From an uncultured Oscillibacter sp. (lineage in GTDB: Bacteria; Bacillota; Clostridia; Oscillospirales; Oscillospiraceae), in the NCBI GenBank assembly GCA_905200545.1, contig CAJKKQ010000010.1, positions 17,515-81,514 of the forward strand: a stretch of 64,000 nucleotides of DNA. Direction: 5' to 3'. The position numbers were made by a program, and so were the translations under genes. The stretch's first letter is position 1, and the number at the start of each line of letters is the position of its first letter. Positions 16,169 to 25,624 of this stretch are shown here, piece after piece. The notes below the pieces were generated by a model, which saw only the letters and a program-made list of their open reading frames with translations, ran no database searches and was not told the DNA's origin.

Positions 16169-16432
16169 TCAATGCTCCGCGCTGTCCCCAGGCGCCTCCC
16201 CGTCGTCCGCCTCCGGCGGCGTGCTTTCCCCCGCAGGGACAGCTCCGGCGGCGGTGAGCGCATCCAGTTTCTTCTCCAGATCTTCCAGCTTTCCCAAAAG
16301 GGAGATGAGCCCGGCAATCACCACAGCCGCCACCGCCACGCCGAAGAGGGCCAGTCCCAGCGCGCCGCCCAGGGCCAGAAATCCATACCCCACAATCACC
16401 AGCAGCACAAAAGCCGCCAGGAAATCTTTCAT
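16169..16432 (-). CDS. Small two-helix membrane protein of unknown function
   Basis: 87 residues. Two glycine/alanine-rich membrane helices (about 5-25 and 27-46) are followed by a short coiled coil (GKLEDLEKKLDALT) and an acidic, proline-rich tail. GAGAGGGAT precedes the ATG. It sits 33 bases after ybeY on the same strand. The helix-plus-coil layout suggests a membrane anchor or assembly partner. No function can be assigned. Confidence 0.65.
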   Translation of the reverse strand: MKDFLAAFVLLVIVGYGFLALGGALGLALFGVAVAAVVIAGLISLLGKLEDLEKKLDALTAAGAVPAGESTPPEADDGEAPGDSAEH

Positions 16433-16465
16433 ACCGATCCCTCTCCGGTGTTCAGACTTACACCG

Positions 16466-16963
16466 TCAATCCCGGCCGATGCCCAGCTCCGCCAGAATGG
16501 CCTCCTCCCGGGAGCGCATCTGCTTTTTCTGAGGGCCCTCGTCCAAGTGGTCATACCCCAGCAGGTGCAGCACGGAGTGTACCACCAGGTAAGCAAGCTC
16601 CCGGCGCTTGGGGTGGCCGTACTCCTTGGCCTGGGCCGCCACATGCTCCATGGAGATCACCATGTCCCCCAGAGGCACCAGCCCCGTGCCGGGGTCCGCG
16701 TCCTCCGGTCCCGGAAGTTCCCCCGGGGTCAGGTCAAACTCCGGAAAGCTCAGCACGTCTGTGGCCCGGTCCACCCCCCGCATGTCCAGATTCACCTGAT
16801 GGATGTTCTCGTCGTTGGTCAGCAGCACGTCCACCTCACAGGGGAAGTCCACCCCCTCGGCGGCCAAAGCCGTGCGGATGACCTTGCGGATGAGGGCGCA
16901 GTTCCCTTCACTGGCAGCGCCGGGAATGTCCGCCGTCACCGGGATATAGTGCCGTTTTGCCAT
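16466..16963 (-). CDS. ybeY: Endoribonuclease YbeY (rRNA maturation factor)
   Basis: 165 residues, normal for the UPF0054 zinc RNase that processes 16S rRNA ends and takes part in ribosome quality control. The metal motif HSVLHLLGYDH, which supplies three histidines, is intact, as is DRATDVLSFP upstream. The ATG at 16963 overlaps the phoH stop (TGATG), indicating translational coupling; a GTG one codon earlier is possible. The phoH-ybeY order is widely conserved in Firmicutes. The usual downstream genes (dgkA, cdd, era) are not here. Confidence 0.95.
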   Translation of the reverse strand: MAKRHYIPVTADIPGAASEGNCALIRKVIRTALAAEGVDFPCEVDVLLTNDENIHQVNLDMRGVDRATDVLSFPEFDLTPGELPGPEDADPGTGLVPLGDMVISMEHVAAQAKEYGHPKRRELAYLVVHSVLHLLGYDHLDEGPQKKQMRSREEAILAELGIGRD

Positions 16964-17949
16964 CACTTGCGCCCCTTTCCGCCGTTTTTGTCCTCCTCAT
17001 AGCGTTCATAGGCCTCCACGATCCGCTGCACCATCACATGGCGCACCACGTCGGCGTTGGTCAGCTGACAGATGCCGATGCCCTCCACGTTCCGCAGCAC
17101 CCGCATGGCCTCCTTGAGGCCGGAGGCCTTTCCGTCGGGCAGGTCGATCTGGGTGACGTCACCGGTGATGACGATCTTGGACCCGAAGCCAAGGCGGGTC
17201 AAAAACATCTTCATCTGCTCCCGGGAGGTATTCTGAGCCTCGTCCAGGATGATGAAGCTGTCGTCCAGGGTGCGGCCCCGCATATAGGCCAGGGGCGCCA
17301 CCTCGATGTTGCCCCGCTCCAGGTACTTCTGGTACGTCTCCGCCCCCAGCATGTCGAAGAGGGCGTCGTACAGCGGCCGCAGGTAGGGATCCACCTTGCT
17401 CTGGAGGTCGCCGGGCAAAAAGCCCAGGCGCTCGCCGGCCTCCACCGCCGGGCGGGTGAGGATGATGCGGTTGACCTGCTTGTCCCGGAAGGCGGAGACG
17501 GCGGCGGCCACCGCCAGATAGGTCTTGCCTGTGCCTGCCGGGCCCACACCGATGGTGACGGTGTTGTGGAGCACCGACTTGATATATTCCTTTTGTCCGA
17601 TGGTCTTGGGCCGGACCGGGCGGCCCTTGGCGGTGATGCACAGCACGTCTCCGGTGAGCTCCGCTACCTGGGTCTCCTTGCCGGAGCGCACCAGGCCGAT
17701 GATATAGCGCACGTTCTGCTCGCCGATGGACTCTCCCCGGGAGGAGAGGGTCAGCAGGGCCTGGATGGCCTTGCAGGCCAGCATGGTGTTCTCCGGCTCA
17801 CCCTCCACCCGGAGCTCCCCGTCCCGGTTCACCACGGTGACGGAGAATTCCTGCTCCAAAAGGCGGATGTTTTCATCGAAGGATCCGAAGATGTTCACCG
17901 CCTGTTCCAAACGCTCAATGCTGATTCTCTGTTCCAATGCTTGCTTCAC
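16963..17949 (-). CDS. phoH: PhoH family ATPase
   Basis: 328 residues. An N-terminal KH-like region (about 30-75) precedes the RecA-like ATPase core with Walker A GPAGTGKT at 136-143 and Walker B FIILDEAQN. PhoH proteins are RNA-associated ATPases, often acting with YbeY. The GTG at 17949 overlaps its own AGGAG; TTG at 17937 has 11-base spacing and may be the real start. The gene lies 9 bases after yqfD and overlaps ybeY. Confidence 0.93.
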   Translation of the reverse strand: MKQALEQRISIERLEQAVNIFGSFDENIRLLEQEFSVTVVNRDGELRVEGEPENTMLACKAIQALLTLSSRGESIGEQNVRYIIGLVRSGKETQVAELTGDVLCITAKGRPVRPKTIGQKEYIKSVLHNTVTIGVGPAGTGKTYLAVAAAVSAFRDKQVNRIILTRPAVEAGERLGFLPGDLQSKVDPYLRPLYDALFDMLGAETYQKYLERGNIEVAPLAYMRGRTLDDSFIILDEAQNTSREQMKMFLTRLGFGSKIVITGDVTQIDLPDGKASGLKEAMRVLRNVEGIGICQLTNADVVRHVMVQRIVEAYERYEEDKNGGKGRK

Positions 17950-17958
17950 TCCTGTTAT

Positions 17959-19185
17959 TCACGGGCTTTCTCCGCCCGGTTCGTTGGTAGATTGGGTATA
18001 GATGGGCACCGGCTGTCCGATCTGCTCCCGGCACTCCGCCCGCAGCGTCACCTCCAGGGTGTCCCCCTCCTGCCGGGAGGTGCACAGGGTGGAGGATACG
18101 CTCCCGTATCCTTCCAGCAGCGTGTTGAGATACGCCGTCAGGGCGGCCTCCCCCGCCTCCTTGGCCTGTTCAACGGACGCCTCGTCCGGGTCGGAGGGAG
18201 AAACCGGATCGTAAAACCGGTACTGCTCTTTCACAATGGTAACCGGCAGCGGCACTCCCAGCAGGGAGCACGGATACCTGTTGGTTATTTTATCATAATT
18301 TTCCCCTTGGATGCTACTGTTTGAAAAGAATTTTATCCGGTGGGTCCCTAAGACCAGGGAAAAGCAGGTTTTTTCCTCCCCGGTGTACTGTTTTTGAGGC
18401 AGTGTCAGGGGGATCTTGGCGGTGAGGGTATACCAGGTGCGGGCCTCCACCGTCCCCATTCCCGCCAGGAGCCGGGCACCGTAGGTGCCGGTATCCTCCA
18501 CGCCGGAGATCAGCAGCTGCCCCTTCGTGACGGTGGTGCCCGGCAGCACGCAGGCTACCCCGTCCAGGGCCTGCACGTCCAGCACCAACCCCTCCCGCCG
18601 GGCCACCACGTTGGTGGGGCTCCGCTCATCCACCATCTCCGGCTTGGGATCGCGCTCCCGCACCTGGACATAGGCCCGGCAGCCGGAGACATTGACGGCA
18701 ATCCAGCTGAGCTCCGGAATATCCAGGAGCACATGGTTGCGGATGCTCTCTCCGTCCAGGGACAGGCCAAAGGTTCCCAGCCCCACCCCATTGTCCGCCA
18801 GGGAGCGGAGGATCTCCTCATCGGTGACGGTGACATTGCCCTCCACGGTGAAGTCCCAGATGAAAAAGGAGCCCACCGTCAGGGCGCATGCGGCGCCTAC
18901 CAGGCCCACCGCCAGGGCCTGGCGGTGGCGGAAGCGACCCAGAAAATAGGGAACCCCCTCTTTTTTCACCGGAGTCACCGCGCACTCCAGCTGCGCTGCC
19001 GCTTGGCGCAGAACACGGTAATCCCCCCGGCTCATGCGGCAGGTGAAGGCGGTGGCGCTCTCCCACTCCAGATCCCAGAATGCCAGATTCCGGGCGCCGC
19101 ACAGGTTCAGCACCCGCTCCGGAAACGGGCTCTCCACCCGCAATCGCACCTGCCCCCGCAGACGGTTGACGATTTCCTTGAGCAT
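17959..19185 (-). CDS. yqfD: Sporulation protein YqfD
   Basis: 408 residues, matching YqfD, a mother-cell (sigma-E regulon) protein needed for efficient sporulation. One membrane segment (about 90-112) separates a small N-terminal domain (WDLEWESATAFTCRMSRGDY) from a long outer part. The segment after the helix (FIWDFTVEGNVTVTDEEIL) resembles a POTRA-like beta-alpha fold. The ATG at 19185 follows GGTGAGG, and the stop of yqfC lies 3 bases before it. The order yqfC-yqfD-phoH is the classical one. Confidence 0.93.
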   Translation of the reverse strand: MLKEIVNRLRGQVRLRVESPFPERVLNLCGARNLAFWDLEWESATAFTCRMSRGDYRVLRQAAAQLECAVTPVKKEGVPYFLGRFRHRQALAVGLVGAACALTVGSFFIWDFTVEGNVTVTDEEILRSLADNGVGLGTFGLSLDGESIRNHVLLDIPELSWIAVNVSGCRAYVQVRERDPKPEMVDERSPTNVVARREGLVLDVQALDGVACVLPGTTVTKGQLLISGVEDTGTYGARLLAGMGTVEARTWYTLTAKIPLTLPQKQYTGEEKTCFSLVLGTHRIKFFSNSSIQGENYDKITNRYPCSLLGVPLPVTIVKEQYRFYDPVSPSDPDEASVEQAKEAGEAALTAYLNTLLEGYGSVSSTLCTSRQEGDTLEVTLRAECREQIGQPVPIYTQSTNEPGGESP

Positions 19186-19188
19186 AGG

Positions 19189-19473
19189 CTACCTCACCCA
19201 CTCCACCGCCGCAATGGCGCCGCCGATGCGCAGTTCCTCCGCCGTCATGGCCGTCAAGGTCAAACGCTCCCCCCGCACCCGCAGGATGCCCTCGGGGGTA
19301 TTGACGTCGATCTGCTCTTCACTGTACGCCAGGATCCCCGCGTGATGCTCCAGATACAGCTGGCGGCTGCCCACCATCTCCAGCCGGGGAAGCCCCGCCA
19401 CCACGTCCGCCGGCAGGTCAAAGAGCTCCGCCACGGTATCCAGCACCCGGCTCTCCTTTCGATTGCGCTCCAT
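19189..19473 (-). CDS. yqfC: Sporulation protein YqfC
   Basis: 94 residues, the usual YqfC size (YabP/YqfC family). It carries the conserved LPRLEMVGSRQLYLEHHAGI and the hydrophobic C-terminal half. It works with YqfD in the mother cell during sporulation. The ATG at 19473 with AGAGGTGAG upstream is the sensible start; a much longer in-frame reading would run into ylbJ on the other strand and has no support. Confidence 0.92.
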   Translation of the reverse strand: MERNRKESRVLDTVAELFDLPADVVAGLPRLEMVGSRQLYLEHHAGILAYSEEQIDVNTPEGILRVRGERLTLTAMTAEELRIGGAIAAVEWVR

Positions 19474-19561
19474 ATGTCTCACCTCTTTGCCACGTGTATG
19501 CGGAAATCCCCGCAAACTTGCCTGTCCCACCCCGGCATGTACCAGAGGGGGGACGCATAGA

Positions 19562-20497
19562 ATGGCTCCGGTGATGGATATGAAAAAACGTTGGAGAACG
19601 CCTTTCTGTCTGGTACTGTGCTGCGGGGCCCTGTGGTTTCTGGCGGACGCCGCCCACTGCCGGGCCGCTGTGGAGGAGGCGCTGTCCCTGTGCGCCCGGT
19701 CCGTGATCCCCTCCCTGTTCCCGTTTCTTGTGATCTCGTCGCTGCTACTGGCCATGGGCTTTGGAGACCTGACGGCCTCGGTGCTCTCGGGTCTTATGGA
19801 GCCCCTGTTCCGGATCGGAGGCCCCGGCAGCGCCGCCCTGGTGCTGGGCCTGCTGGGAGGATACCCCATCGGCGCCAAAACCGCCGGGGAGCTCTACCAG
19901 TCCCACGCCCTGTCCCGGCAGGAGGCGGAGCGGCTTTTGACCTTCTGCAACAACTGCTCCCCTGTCTTTTTGATCTCCGTTCTGGGCTCCGGGATCTTTG
20001 GCAGCGTCCGCGCCGGTGTGTGGCTGCTGCTGATCCATGTAGGATCCGCCCTGCTGGTGGGACTGCTGTTCCGGGGAACGTCCTCCGCCTGTTCCCAGGA
20101 TATGTCAAGGTCATGTACTTTTCAGGCCATCTCCCCGGTACAGGCCTTTGTGTCCGCAGTGGACGGTGCTTTACGCAGCGTATTGTCCGTCTGCGCCTTT
20201 GTGACCTTCTTCTATGTGCTCTCCCGGCCCCTCTCCTCTTTGGGAAGCCCGGCGGGCGCCCTGCTGGTCGGGATGACGGAGCTCTTCTCCCTGACGCCGC
20301 TGCTGACGCCGGACCGCTTCGGCTTCATCCTGGCGGCGGGAGCCGCCGGATGGGGCGGGCTGTCCGTGCTGTGCCAGACGGCAGCGGCGCTGGAGGGCAG
20401 CGGGCTCCGGCTGCGGTACTACCTGGCGGGGAAGGCCCTTCAGGGCCTCTTTTCCGCCCTGCTGGCAGCGGCTCTCAGCGGCTATGTCCTGGGCTGA
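19562..20497 (+). CDS. ylbJ: Sporulation integral membrane protein YlbJ
   Basis: 311 residues with about eight membrane helices and the SVIPSLFPFLVIS and LLGGYPIGAKTAGELY segments typical of YlbJ, a nucleoside-recognition (Gate)-domain protein required for spore cortex formation in the mother cell. GAGGGGGGA lies 8 bases before ATG 19562; an in-frame extension to 19463 overlaps the divergent yqfC and is rejected. Divergence of two mother-cell genes suggests a shared sigma-E control region at 19474-19561. Confidence 0.92.
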   Translation: MAPVMDMKKRWRTPFCLVLCCGALWFLADAAHCRAAVEEALSLCARSVIPSLFPFLVISSLLLAMGFGDLTASVLSGLMEPLFRIGGPGSAALVLGLLGGYPIGAKTAGELYQSHALSRQEAERLLTFCNNCSPVFLISVLGSGIFGSVRAGVWLLLIHVGSALLVGLLFRGTSSACSQDMSRSCTFQAISPVQAFVSAVDGALRSVLSVCAFVTFFYVLSRPLSSLGSPAGALLVGMTELFSLTPLLTPDRFGFILAAGAAGWGGLSVLCQTAAALEGSGLRLRYYLAGKALQGLFSALLAAALSGYVLG

Positions 20498-20545
20498 ACC
20501 CGCCTGTCCCGCCCGCCGTATTTTCAACACGCTGTGGAAAAAGCA

Positions 20546-20585
20546 CCCCCTCCGCCGCCGGAATCCGACAACGGAGGGGATTTTA
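20546..20585 (+). terminator. Probable terminator after ylbJ
   Basis: 8-bp stem CCCCTCCG/CGGAGGGG with a 17-base loop, then ATTTTAT. The loop is long, so this is only moderately convincing. Confidence 0.5.
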
Positions 20586-20609
20586 TCGTCTGTATTCTAC
20601 AAATTGGAA

Positions 20610-21266
20610 TCACTTTCCCAGGGCTTTGACGGCTTTCACCACCCGGGAAGTCCCCAGCCGGGAGGCCCCCAGGTTCAAAAAGTCCTCCGCATCTTTCAGA
20701 TCCGCGATGCCGCCGGCGGCCTTGATCTTCACCCCCGGCCCCACATGGGCAGCAAAGAGGGCCACGTCCTCCCGGGTGGCGCCTCCGGTGGAGAAGCCGG
20801 TGGAGGTCTTGATATAGTCCGCCCCGGAGGCGGTGACGATCTCGCACATGCGGATCTTCTCCGCCTCCGTCAGCTGGCAGGTCTCGATGATGACTTTCAG
20901 GAGCTTGCCGCCGCAGGCCTCCTTCACTGCCCGGATCTCTGCGAGGAGATCCTCCCACCGCTGGTCCTTCACCCAGCCCAGGTTGATGACCATGTCCACC
21001 TCGTCGGCGCCGTTTTGTACGGCGTCGGCAGCCATAAAGCATTTGGCGGCGGTGGTGTCGTAGCCGTTGGGAAAGCCGATAACGGTGCACACCGGCAGCC
21101 GTCCCGCCAGATACTCCGCCGCCTGGCGGACATAGCTGGCGGGGATACACACGCTGGCGCAGCCGTACCGGACGCCGTCGTCACACAGTGTCCGAATCTC
21201 CTCCCACGTGGCGGTGGGGGAGAGCAGCGTGTGGTCGCACTTGGACAAAATCTCCTGGATATCCAT
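20610..21266 (-). CDS. deoC: Deoxyribose-phosphate aldolase
   Basis: 218 residues. DeoC cleaves 2-deoxyribose-5-phosphate to acetaldehyde and glyceraldehyde-3-phosphate in deoxynucleoside catabolism. Seen: [14 protein letters not shown] with the proton-relay lysine region, and [14 protein letters not shown] with the Schiff-base lysine, plus VDMVINLG. Two starts are possible. ATG 21272 is only 3 bases from AGGAG; ATG 21266 has 9-base spacing and is preferred. Unlike in many genomes it is not beside cdd or a nucleoside phosphorylase. Confidence 0.95.
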   Translation of the reverse strand: MDIQEILSKCDHTLLSPTATWEEIRTLCDDGVRYGCASVCIPASYVRQAAEYLAGRLPVCTVIGFPNGYDTTAAKCFMAADAVQNGADEVDMVINLGWVKDQRWEDLLAEIRAVKEACGGKLLKVIIETCQLTEAEKIRMCEIVTASGADYIKTSTGFSTGGATREDVALFAAHVGPGVKIKAAGGIADLKDAEDFLNLGASRLGTSRVVKAVKALGK

Positions 21267-21286
21267 GGTCATTCTCTCCTTGCATT

Positions 21287-22267
21287 TTATGATATGGCGT
21301 CATAAACCATGACGCCCTGATGCTCCATGCGGCGCAGCTGCCCCCGGGCCTCCAGATGATCCAGGTGGGCCAGAGCCTCCCCTACGGCGAAAAACTTCTG
21401 GGTCAGGGGAAAGTCCTCCCAGCTGCGGCAGCGGATGCTCCAGTCCATGCGCCCGGCAATCTGCCAGGCGGTGAGCCCCGGCGTCTGCCGCACCACCCGC
21501 AGCGCCTCCTCCAGCCGGCGGGCATGGTGGGTCTTGAGTTCCTCCACCCGGCATGCCAGATCTCCCGTTTCCTCCCGGTGGGCGGGCAGCAGCAGCTCCA
21601 CCGGCAGATCCCGCACCCGGTCCAGGCTTTTAAGATAGTCCCCCAGGGAGTCCGCCACCCCTGTCCAGCGGCAGATGTTGGGGGTGATGTGAAAGAGCAC
21701 ATGATCCCCGGAGAACAGTGTCTTCCGGGCTGCATCGTACAGGCACATGTGTCCCGGGGTGTGGCCCGGCGTCAGCAGGCAGCGCAGGTTATATGCCCCA
21801 TAGCCCAGTGTGTCCCCATCCTCCAGGAACGTGTAGCCGTCCCAGGGCACCGGCGCGCCGGATTTGGCGGGATTACTGTCCCAGAGGGTCTCCATATCCT
21901 GCCGGGAAAAGCCGTTTTGCACGTACTCCCGGTACAGCTCCCGCCACGGCTGTTCTCTCCCGCTCTCCACCAGGTGCCGCCCATCCACCGCGCCGATGTA
22001 AACCCGGCAGCCGGGCCGGACAAACTCCGGCGCCAGGCCTGTGTGGTCGCTGTGGAGATGGGTGAGAAAGAGATCCGTCCGGTTCAGATCCACCGCCAGC
22101 TCCCGGAGCTGGCGCTCCAATGCCTCCCGGCAGGGCTGCTGGCGAAAGCCCGTGTCAATGAGGAGGTTCCGCTCCCCGGTGATGAGGTAACTGTTGAGCG
22201 TCTTGAGAGGATTTCCCACCAGAGGGATCTCCAGCCGCCACAATCCCTCCGCAATGCGCTGTGCCAT
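21287..22267 (-). CDS. MBL-fold metallo-hydrolase
   Basis: 326 residues of the metallo-beta-lactamase fold. Metal ligands are in THLHSDHTG (about 89-97), PGHTPGH (about 172-178) and SGDHVLF. A C-terminal helical region (about 250-326) resembles the winged-helix-like extension found in some glyoxalase II-like and RNase/LACTB2-type relatives. It probably hydrolyses a thioester or other ester; the substrate is unknown. It ends 20 bases before deoC starts, so the two may be co-transcribed. Confidence 0.88.
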   Translation of the reverse strand: MAQRIAEGLWRLEIPLVGNPLKTLNSYLITGERNLLIDTGFRQQPCREALERQLRELAVDLNRTDLFLTHLHSDHTGLAPEFVRPGCRVYIGAVDGRHLVESGREQPWRELYREYVQNGFSRQDMETLWDSNPAKSGAPVPWDGYTFLEDGDTLGYGAYNLRCLLTPGHTPGHMCLYDAARKTLFSGDHVLFHITPNICRWTGVADSLGDYLKSLDRVRDLPVELLLPAHREETGDLACRVEELKTHHARRLEEALRVVRQTPGLTAWQIAGRMDWSIRCRSWEDFPLTQKFFAVGEALAHLDHLEARGQLRRMEHQGVMVYDAIS

Positions 22268-22436
22268 ATTTCTTCCGCCTTTCCGTCCTTACAGTGAGAT
22301 TGTAGCAGAGATCCGCCCACTTGCCAACCCCGCTTCCAGGTGCTACAATCAGGCTGCCGGACGGTGCCCGCCGCTTCAGCCTCTGTTGGGCACCGCCCAT
22401 CAATCTGTCCACCCAGGAATATGGAGGAACTGCCCC

Positions 22437-23735
22437 ATGAAAAAACGCGTACTTGCCTTTCTCTGCGCCCTGCTGCTGCTGACAGGCGCAGTCCCCTTTG
22501 CCGCTGCCCAGGAGGGGGAAACCCTTCGGGCCGCCGACGCCCTGCACACCCTGGGACTGATCAACGGTACCGGGGCCAGCGGATATGCCCTGGAGTCCCC
22601 TGCCACCCGGGACCAGGCGGCTGTGCTGCTGGTGCGTCTGGCAGGCGCGCAGCAGGATGCTGCCGCGGACAACTGGTTCTCCGGCTACCGGGATGTACCC
22701 GCCTGGGCCTCCCGCGCCGTCCATTACGCGGTGCACCAGGGCTGGATCGACTCTCCCGCTTCCGCCGGCCTGGATTTCCATCCCGACACGGCCATTACGG
22801 CGGATGAATGGTTTACCTTCTTGCTGCGGATGCTGGGCTATGACGACGCCGCCGGTGACTTTTCCCCGGACTCCGCCGCCCTGTTCGCCCAGCATATCGG
22901 CCTGACGCCCCAGGTCTCCACGGGTTCCCTCTCCCGGGGGCAGCTCTTTGTCCTTCTGGAAAGTGCCCTGTCCTTCTCCTACAAGGACGGCTCCGCCACC
23001 GTCATCAGCCGCCTCATAGACCGCGGCATCGTCTCCCGGGCGGCGGCCAATGCTCTGGGCTTCCTCTCCCCTGTTCTCACGGCCCGGCAGGTGGCAGAGC
23101 GCTATACGGCGGCGGCCTTCCATCTGGACGTCTATACCCGGCAGATTGAATTGGATATCGATATGCCCATGGTCAATGCCAGCGGCTTCTTCATCTCCGC
23201 CGATGGTCTGGCCGTCACCAATTACCACACCATTGAAGACAGTGTCCACGCCGTTGCCACCCTCTCCACCGGGGAGGTCTATCCCGTCCAGCGGGTGCTC
23301 TACTATGATCCCGACGCCGACATTGCCGTGATCCAGATCTCCAAGACCAGCCGCTCCGGCCATGTCACCTCTGCTTTTGCCCATCTGGACATCGCCCCCT
23401 CCGGCACCCGGGACGTGCGGCCCGGAGATCCGGTGTATACCCTCAGCGATCCCCTGGGCATGGGCCTGGCGGTATCCTCCGGCATCATCAGTGCCACGAA
23501 CCGGGATGTGGAGCGCTATTCCGTGCCCTGCCTGATGAGTACGGCGGATATCTCTCAGGGCAGCAGCGGCGGAGCCCTGCTAAACGCCCTGGGCCAGGTG
23601 ATCGGCGTCACCTCCGGCGCCTATACATACGGCAACAGCATGTATCTGGCGGTGCCCATCGACCCGGTACTCTCCGCAGACCTGACCGGCGAAGGCTGGA
23701 CCATCCGCGAGATCAAGGAACGGGAAGCCGCCTGA
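22437..23735 (+). CDS. Secreted S1C (HtrA/DegP-like) serine protease with SLH domains
   Basis: 432 residues. The signal peptide ends around AVPFAAA. Residues about 28-200 contain S-layer homology repeats (ALHTLGLINGTG with SPATRDQAAVLLVRLAG, then further copies) that would hold the protein on the cell wall. The C-terminal part is a trypsin-like protease with all three catalytic residues visible: His in NYHTI, Asp in DADIAVI, Ser in QGSSGGAL. No PDZ domain follows. AGGAGG-like sequence is weak; GGAGGAAC lies 8 bases upstream of the ATG. It probably acts in surface protein quality control. Confidence 0.9.
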   Translation: MKKRVLAFLCALLLLTGAVPFAAAQEGETLRAADALHTLGLINGTGASGYALESPATRDQAAVLLVRLAGAQQDAAADNWFSGYRDVPAWASRAVHYAVHQGWIDSPASAGLDFHPDTAITADEWFTFLLRMLGYDDAAGDFSPDSAALFAQHIGLTPQVSTGSLSRGQLFVLLESALSFSYKDGSATVISRLIDRGIVSRAAANALGFLSPVLTARQVAERYTAAAFHLDVYTRQIELDIDMPMVNASGFFISADGLAVTNYHTIEDSVHAVATLSTGEVYPVQRVLYYDPDADIAVIQISKTSRSGHVTSAFAHLDIAPSGTRDVRPGDPVYTLSDPLGMGLAVSSGIISATNRDVERYSVPCLMSTADISQGSSGGALLNALGQVIGVTSGAYTYGNSMYLAVPIDPVLSADLTGEGWTIREIKEREAA

Positions 23736-23753
23736 CGGTTTTTCCCGGACAAA

Positions 23754-23795
23754 AAAGGATGTCCTGCGTACAGTTGCGCAGGGCATCCTTTTTTT
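23754..23795. terminator. Bidirectional terminator between the protease and HAD genes
   Basis: Long stem AAAGGATG-x-CCTGCG/GCGCAGG-x-CATCCTTT with A and T runs at either side. Convergent genes meet here. Confidence 0.85.
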
Positions 23796-23797
23796 GA

Positions 23798-24454
23798 TCA
23801 ATGATGGAGAATGAAGGTCTCCAGTTCTTCCATCGTCTCCACTACTGCTACGGCGCCGGCTGCCTCCAGCTCGCCGGGCTGGCCATAGCGGCACATCTCC
23901 AGGCCCACGCAGTCGATGCCGCACTCCCGGGCACCCAGCACGTCGAACTTCCGGTCGCCCACCATCAGCACCCGGGCCTTATCCGCCTGCGTGATGCCCA
24001 GCTGGGCCATGGCCTTGCGGATGATGTCCGCCTTGGTCTCGTCGGATTCACCCTCGCTGCCGGCCACCACATCCAGGTACGGGGCGTAGCCAAACCGCTC
24101 CACAATGGGCCGGCAGTGCTCCACCGGCTTGGAGGAGGCCAGGGCCAGTACATAGCCCCGCTTCTTCAGCCGCCGCAGCAGTTCCGGGCCGCCGGACACC
24201 GCGGCATTTTCAAAGAGGCCCTTGACGGCATACCGCTCCCGGAAGATCCGCACGGCCTCATCGGCCTCCGGTCGGGTCATACCGCAGAAATTCATAAAGG
24301 AATCCGCCAGAGGCGGGCCCACAAACAGCGTCAGAATGTCATCGCCGGGAACCGGGCGCCCCAGCTTCTCCAGGGCATAGCGGACGCTTTTGAAGATGCC
24401 CTCCTTGGAATCCGTCAGCGTACCGTCCAGGTCGAAAAAGATATAATGATACAT
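23798..24454 (-). CDS. HAD hydrolase, phosphoglycolate phosphatase-like
   Basis: 218 residues of a subfamily I HAD phosphatase. Motif I FFDLDGTLTDS (residues 6-16), motif II LASSKP, motif III with K near ADIIRKAM, and motif IV VGDRKFDVLGA are intact, with a helical cap between motifs I and II. Relatives include Gph and PpaX; the substrate is not determined. GGGGAGAA lies before the ATG. It stands 36 bases after the membrane HTH gene and may share its transcript. Confidence 0.9.
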   Translation of the reverse strand: MYHYIFFDLDGTLTDSKEGIFKSVRYALEKLGRPVPGDDILTLFVGPPLADSFMNFCGMTRPEADEAVRIFRERYAVKGLFENAAVSGGPELLRRLKKRGYVLALASSKPVEHCRPIVERFGYAPYLDVVAGSEGESDETKADIIRKAMAQLGITQADKARVLMVGDRKFDVLGARECGIDCVGLEMCRYGQPGELEAAGAVAVVETMEELETFILHH

Positions 24455-24490
24455 GATGATTCTCCCCTTTATTCCGGGAAAATTCTATCA

Positions 24491-25504
24491 TCATTCCTCT
24501 TTCGGCGCAAGAGGTTGCCCCGGTTTTTTCCGCCAGATGCGCCGCAGTGTCACTGCCAGCAGGACCACCGTTATGACACCGCCAGCCCCGGCTGTGATCC
24601 GTCTGGCCCACAGGAAGGGCATCAGCGCATTGTCCCGTTCCTCCCGCAAGGTGGGCCACCACTCGTCAAAGCGGCTGTCATGGAGCACATCCGCCCCATA
24701 CCGCTCTACCCAGGGAGCCAAGGCCACGTTGAACCGGTGATCCACAGCAGTCCACACTGCCAGAAACACCGTCAGCCAAATGCCCCAAAGGGCCCAGGCC
24801 TTCCAATTACCCGGCAGCAGACGGGCATCCTTTCCGGCGCGGCGGCGCACGCCCGCCTCCAGCAGCCCCCACAAAAGCACCAGGCCCGCCAGGAAAATCA
24901 CCGGTTTCCAATGATCCCCGGTATAGGGCACCGTCAGATTTTCCAGGTCTGTCCGGTTCCAGTCCACCGTACCCAGGTGGATCATGCCCAGCAGCGCCAG
25001 CCACTGGAGGCCGGAAGCCGCCAGCAGCTTTCGGTAAAGGTTCTCATACAGTTTCCGCTCCTCCGTCACGCCGCCATAGCGAAGGGGATGAGAAGTCAAA
25101 ATGTAGCCCATCCAAACTGAGGCTACGGAAAGGGGCAGGGCAGTCAGGCTCACATACGGGATTTGAAGCATCCCCAGGACCGCCAGGGCCAGGGAGAGCA
25201 CAAAGCACACATCAAACCGCATCCGCAGCCGCCCCAGCAGTCGCTTTTCCGCGGCGCTCCGTCCGGCGGCCGCCTGTTCCCGCTTGGTGCCCCGCAGGGT
25301 CTCCCCCGCCAGGATGTCGTCTGCGGTCACGCCGTACAGCTCCGCCAAAGCGGGCAACACCGTGATATCGGGGAACCCCCCGCCGGACTCCCATTTGCTG
25401 ATGGTCTTGTTGGAGAGATTCAGCTGCTCCGCCGCTTCCTGCTGGGTCATGCCCCTGGCCCGGCGCAGCATGGCAAGATACTCACCCGTTTTTCCGGCAT
25501 CCAT
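24491..25504 (-). CDS. Membrane-anchored XRE-type HTH protein
   Basis: 337 residues. Residues 1-60 are an XRE helix-turn-helix (MTQQEAAEQLNLSNKTISKWESGGGFPD). From about 95 on it has at least five membrane helices and a non-membrane loop with several charged residues before the last helix. Such HTH-membrane fusions are common in Clostridia and may sense an envelope signal directly. GGAGGCGGAGG precedes ATG 25504. The outer part has no recognised domain. The HAD gene follows on the same strand. Confidence 0.85.
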   Translation of the reverse strand: MDAGKTGEYLAMLRRARGMTQQEAAEQLNLSNKTISKWESGGGFPDITVLPALAELYGVTADDILAGETLRGTKREQAAAGRSAAEKRLLGRLRMRFDVCFVLSLALAVLGMLQIPYVSLTALPLSVASVWMGYILTSHPLRYGGVTEERKLYENLYRKLLAASGLQWLALLGMIHLGTVDWNRTDLENLTVPYTGDHWKPVIFLAGLVLLWGLLEAGVRRRAGKDARLLPGNWKAWALWGIWLTVFLAVWTAVDHRFNVALAPWVERYGADVLHDSRFDEWWPTLREERDNALMPFLWARRITAGAGGVITVVLLAVTLRRIWRKKPGQPLAPKEE

Positions 25505-25624
25505 ACCTCCGCCTCCTTTCTGATCCCAGTATCCCATACCTGTCTTGGGCGTGTCCATCCCTGTTTTGAAGAACCGGTCTACGCTCCGCAGATATCCAAA
25601 ACGTTCCGCAGCACACGTCCGGGA

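Noticed and set aside
13326..16532. 1068-codon rightward open frame
   Set aside because: It is antisense to recD2 and neighbours. The product is a His/Gln/Gly/Leu-rich string typical of the opposite strand of high-GC genes, with no ribosome binding site or domain.
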